A stretch of DNA of 64,000 bases from Mesaphorura yosii (taxonomy: Eukaryota; Arthropoda; Collembola; Poduromorpha; Tullbergiidae), in NCBI GenBank assembly GCA_009869945.1, contig WIXG01000050.1, positions 124,001 to 188,000 on the forward strand, given 5' to 3'. Positions 11,354 to 24,300 of this stretch are shown piece by piece. Under the pieces are notes generated by a model, which saw only the letters and a list, made by a program, of their open reading frames with translations, was not told the origin of the DNA and ran no database searches. The translations under genes were made by a program, and so were the position numbers. Positions within the stretch are counted from its first letter, which is position 1; each line of letters opens with the position of its first letter.

Positions 11354-12113
11354 ATGATGGACCAACGCCAATACTCTTGTTAAATGTTTAAATGTTACTT
11401 ATTTTTCTTTTATTGCGTACAATATTAAATGTATTCCAGAAATCGTAAATGTGTAATAAATATGCGTTCATACGAGATAATTTTAACTCACTTCTGCGAA
11501 CACATTCAAATTACTTATTTCTTGCTTCTCGCTAATGACTGTCGGACTAGAGACGAATTTGCTTCTGTATTTTTAGAGATTTTACGAGATGATCGAAAAT
11601 TTATGGCTAATAATTTATACTTTCTGGCTGGAATAGAACACCGAAGCTTTTTTCCTTGTATAAATTACAAATCCGTTAGCGATCATTCTCTTGGCATTTG
11701 GCAAGACGATAACGACACAATTACAACGCTTCAAAGACGAATGTACATGACACTGACAAGTACATCCTTGTTAACTGCCTTACACGATAAATATGAAATT
11801 TTGCTTTACAAAATGTTAACTTCTTAAGATTATTTGCTAGAGTATTATTTGACTTGTAAACAGGCTTGAAAGTTTCTTAGAAAGCTAAATTAGTTTCATT
11901 TACATACGGACTAATTAAACTTAACTTAAACCGTGAAATTTACAAATGGGATTTTTAACTTAGCTTTACTTTAAGCTCTAGCGAAAATTTCCGATATCAG
12001 TTAGCGCGTAGGGTAAGATCTGTCATCTGCGACTGCGATGCATTTTTAATTCTTCTACCTGTAGGTCATGCCTTTAGAAACGAGGGTAAGCTATTGCTAG
12101 AATACGTGTACAC
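11354..12113. other. Convergent 3' region of MED29 (+) and IQSEC (-)
   Basis: 760 bases, AT-rich. It holds the MED29 poly(A) signal (AATAAA 11455-11460) and candidate IQSEC signals on the minus strand: ATTAAA-type near 12045 and AATAAA at 11414-11409. If the distal one is used, the two transcripts overlap. A plus-strand open frame at 11429-11827 looks like chance. Confidence 0.5.
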
Positions 12114-12316
12114 TTATTTGGACTGAGTTGTGCTTGTACTGCTGTTGCTGCAAGAACTGTTTTGATGCTTATGACAAATACTACTGCTGCTTCGTGAAGA
12201 GTTGTTGTTGCTGCTATTCTGCTGAGATTGCTGCGACTGCTGATTTTCATCAGAGTGAAACGATATGGACATTCCAGAGTCCAGCGAACCGCAACTACCA
12301 CGTCGAGTCGGCTTGC
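12114..12316 (-). CDS. IQSEC: IQSEC last coding exon (Ser/Gln/Asn-rich C-terminus)
   Basis: The acceptor CGCAG is at 12317-12321, and the exon enters with two bases of a split codon. It reads [19 protein letters not shown] and then a low-complexity Ser/Asn/Gln tail ending in STTQSK and TAA at 12116-12114. The ending is not a recognisable PDZ ligand, unlike the vertebrate IQSEC1/2 ends. If the preceding donor at 12398 is ignored, the frame reads seven more codons (KFAFMCS) to a stop at 12375-12373, a possible short alternative end. Confidence 0.8.
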
Positions 12317-15300
12317 CTGCGAAAACGAAAAGCATTGGTCAAATTTTAATCCGTGCACAAGCAAAATTTCCATCACGAACACATGAACGCGAACTTACAT
12401 TGATCATTGATGTCCAAAAGGGAATTGCTAAATCGTTTAATTTTTCCGACATCAACTCCAGAGTCTCGATTCTCCTTCGATAAGCTTTCCATTCGAGCCA
12501 TTTCATCCGACTCAGCAATCGCTTCACGCAGATCTTCAGCAAACTTGGCACGATCATGTTCATTGCGAGCGTTCAAGTTGAGTAGAACTGTATCGCCACG
12601 TCTGAGACTTAACCCAAATTCGTAGTACTGGTTTGTGAACAGCATCAGAGAGACGCCCATGAGAGGGTACGATTGACGGAAGCTGTAAGTGACTGAGTTG
12701 CGTTTCTTGTGAAATATCTTCGTCAAAACGAGGATATCATTGAAGAGAAATACTTCACGCTGATGCGCTCCAACTTTTTCGCGTTTGTTCGAGTCAGCAA
12801 CTTCATACAAACGACAGTAGCAGACGAGTCGGCGATGAGGAAGAGCCAAGTTCTGAGAAATGAATGAAAGAAAACGGCCATTAGTAACTTTTCAACGCTT
12901 CTATTCGAGAGCATAGCTTCAGGCGTCAGTTTAGCTAGAAAAACTTACCGGTTTCTTCCCGACAATAGTTTGTTGGACTTTCATGACTTGCGTGACGTGG
13001 TCCGAACCAGTGCGGAATTCATTTTGCTTAATACGCTCGTAAATCTCAACCAACATTTCTCTTGAAATATCTGCGCCATCGTCGATTCCACGCAGGTTTC
13101 TCACGAAATCTTCAAGCTTCATGCGACGGTCAGCTTTCAGGTGCGGAGTGTGTAAATCTGTATTCAGCATTATTATTGCGAATGCCAAGACGAAGACGGT
13201 GTCAGCGCCATTGCGAAATTGACTCCTGCAAAGTAACATTCATTTCTGTTATTTCGTGTCGCTGCTGGCTTTTAAGCAAGCCGTCAGTAAACGGGCATGG
13301 TTAAACCACTTACGTGACTTGAGGATTACAGACTCCATATCGCTAGAAATATATATTGAATACATTAGTCATCTTGAAAGATTTGTTTTAATATTGCTGG
13401 CGGCAATCAATGCAGAGAAAACAAAACAAGGCGATACTTTGTTTTGCTTTTCTCTGCTCACTCAGCTGAGTCAATGGAAGCGGACGAAGCCTACTTTCTA
13501 GTAAGGATTCATTCATTCTTGTAAATGCTATTCTAATTACGAATGTTCATTGTAACTAGTACATGGGTTTGTGGCACGCTGAAACAACTGAGCCAATTCA
13601 ATGGGTTGTCATGAACAAACTGAGGTGAGAAATTTAAGATTTCTGGATTCCGTCGGACAAAAGAAATTGAACAAAGTACTTCATGATGCTACTAAGCTCG
13701 GACTTCGAAATCATCTTTTCATCTGCCTCCACAAGGAAGGATGTCAGCGTAATCATAATATCGAAGGTAGAACGTTCTTTGCTAAGTTTCACGCTGCAAA
13801 TGATATTGTTAGGTTGGAACATGAGAGTACTTGTAAGCAAAAAGTCTCAAATGTTAAACACAATTGTTAGAAACACCAACTGTTTGATTGCAGCTTTCTC
13901 TTACGTAAAAACACAAATAAAGTGCTTCTCGTACGTACCTGGCTAAAAGTTTCCATGATTCTCTCGATCTTTTGAGCTTCACCAGGCATGCGAAGAAAGG
14001 TTTGGAATCTGCGTAAAGCTAAATCGATGGGCAGCTTGGACAGATCAATTTCACTTGAGAAATGCCTGGAAAAGCAACAAGTATTGTGTTAAGAATTGAA
14101 GTTCATCCGACCATTTAAATATACGAATTGAGGCGATTAAACTTACTCGAGGCAAGATTGACAAAACGGATTCTGCAAATTCGCCAAATACTCTCCAATC
14201 ATTTGTTTACTCAGTCCTTTTCTTGAGATTAAGAATCGTGAGACGGCACCAGCTGAAATATGAAACACACTTGTTAAATCTCACCCTATCTCGGCAAGAC
14301 AAAACGTAAATATCCGCTTACTCTTACCTGTTCCTTCGATAAACTTCTTTTTCACTAAATACGAGATTCCCACTTCGGGCTTCTTATTGAAAAGGTTCAG
14401 CCCAACACGATATAGTCTTTTTCTTAGGATTTCGCATTCTACATCAGTCATCGGAAGTCTGTAGTTGCTATTGTTTATTGGAATAAGGGGAGGAACATTA
14501 TTTGAGTGATGCTGCGGTCCAGTGATCGAACTTCTGCTGACTCCATTCGCATTCGCAACGCATTGTCCACGATGATGACCATGTTGCGCCAGTACTCCGT
14601 TGTTCGGAGAGAGCACGACAGTGGAATTATCTGGCGATGATGAAGACACAGTCACAGACACTTTACTGCACGGCTGTTGCTGTGAGTTTATCGAACTATG
14701 GTTAACACAGTGATGCACATGATTGCCGTACACCATTTGGTGATTGTGATTAACGGCGTGCGGGGGTTGGACCTGATGCTGATGCGGATGGTGATTATTG
14801 ACGACGTACGGGTGCTGGTATTGGTAGTCCACGTAATGACGCGGAGGTTGTTGCTGTTGCGGCAGCGGGTACTGATTATTCACAGTCACATTGTTCGTAG
14901 GAATGTATCTAGCACTGGGCTCGTACTGCGAGTTGTGGACACGACTAGACGCAGTGCCATTTGTATTTGCGGCAGCTGGGGACCCATTCTGGTCACCGAC
15001 ACTGGCGTTCATCTTTTTATGGGAATAGGGGAGGGTTTGTTCTGGCGATTTGGCGTTGTACTGCTGGAGCTCATGCTGGGCCATGGAACTTGTCGGAGGC
15101 ATCGTGGCAGCGCTTCCTGTCACCGCCCTGCTGGTGCCGCTGCTGGCACTGATGCTGGTCCGAAGATGTGGTGGAAGATGCTGTTGATCAATTTCAATCT
15201 CTACTTCAGTAACGTCGGGGCAAGGCGAGCGCGAGAGTTCGCCAGAGTGCACGGAAGAATTCTCCTCCTCGTCGTCTCCGCCACCGCAGATTGAGTGATG

Positions 15301-18300
15301 AACGTCTTCGGAAGATGAAATGTGACAAAGGTCTACGCAAACATCGCATCTACAGGAGACAGAATAGAAAATGCGTATTAGCAAGATCAATCATCGAAGG
15401 CTCAATATTTTTGTGGCGCTGACAATTGAAATTAAATTCCAAAATGGAATTGAAAACAAGTCAGGCTGTGGTTGACAGAGAGAAAGATCTTATGCCAAGC
15501 AGGCTTTGGAAGGTTTTGATTCATAAATCACGTTTCTTTTCTTGAGACATGTCCAAATATTTCATCCACAGCGGAGCAAAAGCAAACTTTGGGATTTTTA
15601 TGCACAATACGCAAAGAAAAAATAGAATTAAGAGTTTGTATTGGAAACTTCTGAAATATTTTTGTATTTTTGAGCACAGTGTCAAGTTTTGTCTTTTTAA
15701 GTTCTTTTTCACTTCGCTCCACGCTTCGAGAGTATCGTAACAAGGGATTAAAACTAATTCCTCACCCGAAGCGAACTGAAGCTGAGAAACTCTGAACTCG
15801 AACTGAGAAAAGTTTGCTATCATAGAGAAAGGGTTCCTTTTATCATCATTTATCCGGACCGGCAACTCATTCGTCAAAGTCAAACTTCATTAACAACAAA
15901 AGTTAAGCCAAAGCACGCCAAAGCCAAAGTGGTAGCTCGCAGAGTATTTGATATGAAATCAATTATGAGATTTGTTATTTTTGGAAATGGCCTAAAATAG
16001 AATCAAAGAGGTCTTTCCAAGTTTGATCTTCAAGATAATATTTCGAGCATTTCCATTGTCTGATCAAAGTATCTTGACAATGAATTTAGACAAAAGGGCT
16101 GCTAATAATTTATAAAAAGTTGAAGTCGCCATTTTTCAGCCGGTCAATTGTCTTAGGATACAATAAGCGTGCGATTTTCCTCCTTCGGGAAGGAAGCTAT
16201 TGCATTTGGTCACATATTACATGGAAATGTACTAAAATATTGAAGGAGCAAGAATTTTCCACTTTAACCGGCCACAAAGTAGTGTTTCACTTCAATTGAG
16301 ATTGGCGTCTCCTGAATGTTTCAAATAACATGCCATTTTTCTTGAGGCAACTTTCTGCATCGGAAATGCGCGCGCTGCCGTTCGACCTAGTTAATGCAGT
16401 TAATGGTAGTATTCAATTAAGCGAAAACAAGTGTCACGTCATGTCCCATACATTCTAGATACACAAAATAGCGTGTTATATAATTTATGTGTGTTTAGCT
16501 GTGAATATAAAATGCATGTTGTAGCAAATTAGGCAGAATATTGTGGCCTTATTAAGTTTGTATGGTGAATTGCCAATTAAAGCTTGGCATCCGATTAGAG
16601 TGGAGCGAGAAGGTACTTATTGTTTACAAGAACTGAAACGCAATACTTGATTTCAGTCAAACTGCGCTTCGAAATTCTCACCGGGAGTACAAAATAACGC
16701 ATCGAAGCCAGCAGTTTCAGCTTGAATGTTTTCACCCAAAACAGCAACTTCCTGATACAGATGCTTAGCAAGGGCAGGGGTCTGTGAAATAACTGACAAG
16801 CGAACGCCAGGCGAAATTCCTTGAAAGCTTCTAGCTAATGCACGTGGAAGAATTCCATGGACGAATTCCCTGATTAATTGGCAGGCATTTCTTTCCCCGC
16901 TTTTCTCGTTCCCATCATGCATTCATTCTCTCTTGTAAAGTAACTAAACTGGATGCCTGACGCTGTCTCCCTGAATTCTAATTCGCAGTTGTGGTTTTTC
17001 CTTCCAGGAGCTGCTTGGCAAGGCATCTTAATTTTTCTTCTTCTACTTTCTTCTTCCTACTTTTAATTATTTTTATTCCTTGAGTGTAAAAGTGCCAGAA
17101 GAAGACCGCACTTGAATCATGATCCCAGGTTCTAAAGCCTCACAACCATTAGCCAAGTCCAAGTTTAATCCAAGTCGCGTAGTCTCGTAGTCTGGGCCGG
17201 TTTGCAAATTGCATTGTTATATTTACAGCTCTTCATTCTTCAGCGACTGTGGTCGTAGGGAGAAAGCAAATTGTCTGGAGAAAGCTGTATCGCATTTACT
17301 TCTGTGGCTACAGCGAGGAGAGAGCCCATTATGCCTGTTATTTATAGCGAGAGATAAGTGACCAGCCAAGCCAACCCAGGACCAAGTCTTTGTATTTTCG
17401 CCTGTCGCAGACTGAATGCTAAAGATTTTTCCCCTTCGTGAACCACATTATGCACAGTACAGCCTAAAAAACTGGCAATGGCTGAACTATTCTACTTTGT
17501 CGCTGTCGCTGTCGCTGTGTCTGCTTCCTATGGACTGGAATAAACGAATCGAGTCAGGAACGAGCAGAGTAGAAATAGTTTACAACACATTGTGACTGTT
17601 CAAGCTGTTTAAGGCGTAAGAGAAGTAGTTTAATGTTTAGTCTCAAAAACAGCAGCAGAAATAGTAGCATGGAGCGTTGTAAATAGTGTCTACGAATTCT
17701 ATGCATATGAACACGACTGAAGTGAATAGAGACAATTTCAGCTCGGCTGTCCTCTTTTTCATCTTTGTCTCAAACATGCTCAGATTTTAGAACAGAATGG
17801 CAGAACACAGCAGCACAGAAGAAAGTTCGCACCGTTATCTGAGTCGGAACAGGGAGGACAGGCTGGCGTGGAGAAAGTTTTTACTTTCTGTCTCCTCCTC
17901 GACCCTCGCCGCTTTCTCTTTGTCTCTTCCAGTTTCGCCCGCTTCCACTTCACATTACGAGCATAATATTCCCCTGCTCATATTCGTATTCTTGTTCCTG
18001 GTCTTGCCACTCAGAGATATTAAGCTTCACGTAACACGTTGGTTGACGTTGCATTGCATTGTGTTTTATAATAAATGCTGTGTGTAATGCGTGTATTACG
18101 TTTTATGTATTTACTCGGTCTGACTTGGAGCGGAGTGGAGTCCTCGTAACATAACGAAACGTGAAAGTGAACGTACCCATTATTGAGTCCTCCGTTAGCA
18201 TTGGTTGTCGGAACATTATTATTGATCCTTCTTGAGAGTCGACGTTCAGTCTTGATTCGTTGAAACTCTTTTACCATGCTGTACCTGAAATGCAAAGGAA

Positions 18301-21300
18301 GAGAGAATGAATGAGTCGGTCGGTTGGTCTAGAGAGCGAAATTCCCGTCGCCGCAAATGCATGAGAGAAAGTTTATCCGCGCTCATTTTATTAAATGAGG
18401 ATTGTCGAGCCATCGCCGTCGCTGTTGTCATCTAGAAGATAAGCCTTTGTCTAAATCTAATAAACCGGCTAACAGACGCTGTGCAGCGCAGCGAAGAGCC
18501 GAGGATCTTTCTCATTTCATTATCGTTATAAAGACATCAGCCTTGGTAATGAAATAACTCATTCTGGCTCGTCGTCGCAGTCGCTGTTCAGTTTTAGAAA
18601 ACTTCGCCTGTGATTGTAATAATCATAACGTGGCAGTAGTCGTGGTCGTGAGCCTCGTCATTGTCGCTTTAATGCGTGCAATTTGGCTCGGTTCGGCGTT
18701 TAGGAAGATTAGAAAGCTTTGTCATTTATCCTTTGGTTTATAACTTCTATTATTCATACCCGCCTATTTTTGGATGGAGATGAAAGTATAAAATAATGAA
18801 TATTTGAGCCGCGAGTGGCGCGAACGCTATTTTTGGCACTTGCTCCAGTCACTTCTACGGCTTTCCTTCCCAGAGTAGGATAAATATTTAAAGGTTCGTA
18901 AAGGGCAAAGATTCAAATCATGGACGCCGAACTCGACTACGCGCCCATAAAATCAATATTCCATCTATTTAAGCCTGTCGGGATCGAATCTCCGGTTGCA
19001 TTAGTAAAACAAGCCAACACAATTACACGGGCAGTGGAAGGAAGTTGAGTAATGAGTAATAATAAGAGGGCGGAAGCAGCTGCTGGGGAAAGTAGAACGC
19101 AACAACAAATCTTTAGTATTGATATAATTTGCAAAGGCGCAAAACACATTTCAAGTTAAGTGCACTGCACTGTGCATGAAAAGGCTTGAAATTGGCTATC
19201 GGCAAAATTCTACGCGAGCGCTAACGTTAACTCAATGTTCATGATTCAAGGTTAGGGCTGTAAGCTTTTCGTTTTCGCGAGGACGGATGACAAAAATTGA
19301 AAACTCGATCAGCAATGCAGTGCAGATCTCAAGAGCATGCGCCAAAGTAAACAAATATCAAGAGCAAGGGCGACAGGCGACACTCAGCACTAATGCTTTA
19401 TAGCGATATCTTCGCAGTTGGATGCTCTTATAATTATTTGTATCTAGTCCAAAGGACAAACAATGAATAAATAGTAAATATGAAGACGAAACGTGGACCA
19501 GAAATGAATTCTGCACGAATATCTCCTCGTATCTTATCTTATAGCTCATTCGCTCGCTTATGCTTTATGCCATGCCATACACAACATTTGTTTCGTCTTT
19601 CGTGCGTGCTCTGAACTGTAAATAAAGCTCACGTGCTGTCCGGAATACAGAAGCAGGTCCTCTTTTCTGTTTATAGCATGTACTTTGAAGCTTTGTTATT
19701 GAAAAACAATGTTAGCAGTGCAAAAATTGACCGGATCTGAAAAGTGCGTAGAGAATATTGATTGATTTCAGGTTGGCTAGTTTTTGTGTCGCAAATTCAA
19801 TTTTTGTGGTTAATCACTCCAATGAGATGGAAATTGATCATCCTCGATTAAAAGGTTCTCTGCTCCTTTGATCATGCTCGTTTGAAAAGTCAATCAGGCA
19901 TAAAAGTGTAAAATTCAGCAAATGGGTGCAAAACTTTTAAAAAAATGCAACGCACGCTTTAGAAACGCGTGACGCACCCGCGAGCGTGCAAGGCATCACC
20001 AAGCACTTTTATTAAGCATGGCACGCTTCTCATTATGCCGCGTGATGATTTATTGCAATTTTCTTTCGCGTACGAGCAAGAATGATTATCATTTTCTATT
20101 CAAAATGAAATGCACGCAGTAGCAGTGGCAGTAAAGCACATTTGAAATTGAAAGTGCTTTGATTTGCTCTCGCATCACTTGGCTCACAGAGCAAAAGGTG
20201 AAAGTAATCAAAAATCTGTTGTCGTGCATGAAATACTTCTCCTGAGTGAAGCACAGACTCGAAACTCATTTTATGCGGCATGGCATGGCAGAGCATAACA
20301 AAAATGGCACACGTTAAGCTTAAGAGATTTACTTCAAGAGTTTTATGGTTCATAAAATTGTGAATTGTGCAACTCTTCGTTATGTTATTACATAAAAATT
20401 GCAATTTTATTAGAGGGCTGCCGTCTTGCATCTAAAGTTCCTGCTCCTAGCTCCATTTTAATAAAACGGTCACACTTGTGATTGACTTGAATTGACTTCT
20501 TTCAAAGCTGACTTATTTCATGAGATTTGGAAATGCCAGAGTCGGGTATTTCTTACCTTCTGAATGCTCGCTGAATGACGAGGGCGGCATTCCGCGCTGG
20601 TTGGCCTCCATAAGTTCTCTCAACAACTCCAGATTCACCAGTCTCCTGCAAATTTCACAATAGGCGGACAGTTTAGACGATGCCGATTAACTCGTCCTTC
20701 GTGTTCGTGCAAAAACGTGCACAAAATTGCAATTATCTTGACCGTCGTTTTTCGAGAGCAACCTAATTGACAAATAACAATTGAGTTGACATACTCGGTG
20801 TCCTCTCCTCACAAGAAGAAATGACAAATCAAAGTCGCACTTGCACGAACTTAGCAACACAGACCAGCAAGAGCAAGGCTGTGCTCGACTCGACTTTGAG
20901 ATTGTGACATCCTTCACTTTTTTTATGAAATGAGACTGAATCTGTGTCTGTGTCTGCTGTCGTTCGCACTTGCTCAACGAATGCAGGCAATAATTATCAA
21001 TAATGTTTATTCTCCGTCGGGGTTACATAACGTAAACGGGGGGACATGGATTAATTAATGTGCCAGTGCGCACTTCGTTACTTTGGTCTCGCACCATTTA
21101 CCAAGAATACAAGCTGACCATAGGAGTAATGAGATTGATCGTTTGATGGAAAGAGTCCATAAATCTCAGACAGGACAGCATAAGTGATAAGATCATCATG
21201 TAAAGTAGACGTTGGCAAGCAAATTGAACCTCTACAATCTACAAAGTGCGTCACTGATTTGATTTATTGCGAATATTCGTATATGTTGATAAACATTTCT

Positions 21301-24300
21301 CCAGAATCTGGTTGGACTTGCAGTGCAAGTGACGAAAGACGGAATGGCAGCTTGAACTTGCTAATGTTCGACGTTCGCAGTTGCGTTGCGTGTCAGGAGT
21401 GATACTGGTTATTTACAGATGACTGATAATGTTAGCGCTTATAGCTTTAGCCGATAAGCCAGCTAATTATATGCACTTTGCATCACGATGAGAGGTGCTT
21501 TCATGTTTCGTCTCACGTGTCACTTTTTCGTATCTACTGTGTTATACTAGACGAGTTTGTTGTGCAGCTTTGCCATGCCGTGTGAGAAACTAACCAAGTT
21601 GACCTTTGTTCGAAATTAGTTGGCAATCGACAAGCTCGTGCGAAAAGCGAAAACAGCGAAAATGTTTATTCAGCTGCGTGCGTCTACATGCGAAAATATT
21701 TTCTAGACGGTGTGAATTTTAGCATCCAGTACTCACTCAGTACCTCAGAGCAACTCAATTCTTCTCTGGTTTTCAATCGAATCCAGGACGAATTTCGTCT
21801 TCAAAGCGGAAAATAACTGGATAGAAAGAAAGACTTTGTCATGCGACGATTTCGTGTACACAGCTCAAGAAAAGCGTAAGAGACTCAAGAGTAAGACATT
21901 CCAAGAAACTAGTGAGAAGGCAGATATAAATTGTACCTCGAGGAAGGATTATTGCGACTCTGTCCTGCCTGCACTGGAAGGATTTCATTACATGGTACTT
22001 TGACATTAAGAATTCAACGACCAAAAACGGTTAAAGTCTACTCCGGGAGCGCTCTTCAAACTTAATCTGACAATCACCAGCAGCATTATGCTACTCTCGA
22101 GCACGGAAAGCAAGTCAATAACAGAATTTCCAGACTTCTCTCGCTTTTTAGTAAAACTTTGCAACGTAAAGTTACGTGTTTTTGCGAATTGTATTGCATT
22201 TTGACATAACATTGAAGGCAGATTTGTCTCTTAAAGCAAAGTCTGTCAATTAGATTTTAATTAGCGTAAATGCAAACCAGTTTCGCAAGGTTTTCTCCTG
22301 GGAGGTGCAATAAAGGAGGAAAATATTCTAATTTTACGCCTGCTTGTCTGTGTCGGTGCCAGGTACCATTGCGCACTGCTTCGAGTCCTCCAGGCGAGGC
22401 TTTACAACAATTATCCAGGCGAGCCTCGCCTTGAGCCACAGACCAAGTCTGGACGTCTGGAGTACAAAAATCTGCAAACGAGTTTTCGCACAAGTAATTT
22501 GAGCGTAACTGACGTAAGATCAAAGTTTTCCTCAGTGCGTGTACGGTAGCTTTGTAGCAGCCGTGCAAGACGTGCACAAGATTCAATTGAGTCTGGCGGA
22601 AACTTTTGATATTTCTAACTTAATTAATCTGACCATGACCATGGCAGAGGAACGAATAACCGCGTTTATTGTTACGTAAACTATATCAATGCTCTGTAGG
22701 CTCTGCCAAATGTCCATTTCTTGTCACTGTTGCAGAACACTTCACACATTTCTGTTACCTTTTCCGTGATCTTCGCAAGGTAAACACAAATCAGCCGTGC
22801 GCCTTGAAACAGGGCAAACATAACACCAAGCAAAAATGGGCTGAAGTTATACACTAAACCAAAACATTAACTACAGACGATGAAAAAGTATTGCAGGGCA
22901 CATCGCAGAATTTACTGGAAGTGTTCACGGCCACGGCACAGAAGAATTGAGACTGATTGCATCCAGCAGCAGCAGCATGATGCATTAAAATCGTAATTTT
23001 CAACTTCGTTAACGAAGAGTTAACCATTTTCGAGCTTATTATCCTTATCGCACATACTGTGTTGTGTGTAATTTAATTATCACGCCAGCCTTAGCTTTAG
23101 TGCTACAGGGCAATGCTACTACTGCTGTTTCTAACTGCGTTCGCGTTCGAGCTTCCAGTACAAAACAAACACAATTATCTCTCCGATTCAATTATGATGC
23201 AGCCTTTTATCTCACGTTGGCTTATTCTCCATTGACTGCGCCGGTACTAACTGTTCGATCGTGATTAGATGACGATTAGGGATTAGGCGATAAGGAAGCG
23301 ACACAAGCCCAAATCATGAGGCATGCAAATTGAATTTAGTAGAAAGTGGTTACGATTAATGGTACGTTTAATAGAATTCCCAGAAATCGCCAACGCCAAT
23401 AAAATGTTTTCGATCGCCGCGATAAAAGTTCAGTTGGTTCAAGATAAGGGTTTTCGAGCTAATTTATTGCACAACATCGGCCGTCGGGTTTAATTAAGTC
23501 AAATAACCATGAAAGTTTCGCAGTCTCAGTTTGCTCAGTCAATTTACACGGTTTCTACTTGGAAATTTGTGAATGTGAATTTAATCTCTGCCCTTCGGCT
23601 CATGTAAATTTCAAATTCTTTGTGTAAGCCTGAGTCCAAACCTCGTGCCGCGTCGCGTCGATGTCGATTGAGACATTCTATTGCAAATCACAGTTTCTAT
23701 TGTTACCCTAATTCAAATAATGTATTCTGTCCCGTGTGGCACTGCCTCAAGTGTTTGTTAATTGTAAACGCAAAATTTTGCCGGTGCTGCTGACTCTGCA
23801 TTAATTTTGATGGTTGAGGAGCAATAAATACATCAGAAAGAGGCTAAGGCTGAAGATGAAGATGACGGTGTGACTCTGAATACAATTATTCGCGACTGGT
23901 AATCACACTTGCTCCTCGCACATCTTCAACTTGAACGAATAACAACGACAACTTAATACGCTTTGCTTTTCCATTTAAGAGTCTTATGACAAATGACGTC
24001 AAGGCTGCTTAAACTCGCAAGTCGCAAATATCAGTGCAATTAAGCTACTATCCACATTACCAGGTTGTGGTAGTAGAATGAGTGATGATGAAGTCTCGTC
24101 TGTCTCGAGAACATCGGATTGACCGGTGGACGCCATGCAGCCGAAGGTATCCAGTAGACGGCCGGAGCGTGGACGTACAGCACCATTTTCGGTTTACTTC
24201 CAAATCGCAAATCAATACTTGACCATTTTCTATGTTCTTGCAGTGCGAAGTTTAATGAGCTTCATTAAACTGCCTCGAAGTAAGCACTTTGTCCATTCTA

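Noticed and set aside
11429-11827. Plus-strand open frame of 132 codons between MED29 and IQSEC
   Set aside because: It lies in the convergent 3' UTR region, overlaps the MED29 poly(A) signal, is AT-rich and resembles no family.
16682-16781. Exon-like segment in an IQSEC intron ([18 protein letters not shown]...)
   Set aside because: It has an acceptor, a donor and an open frame, but is 100 bases long and would break the frame between the flanking phase-2 junctions.
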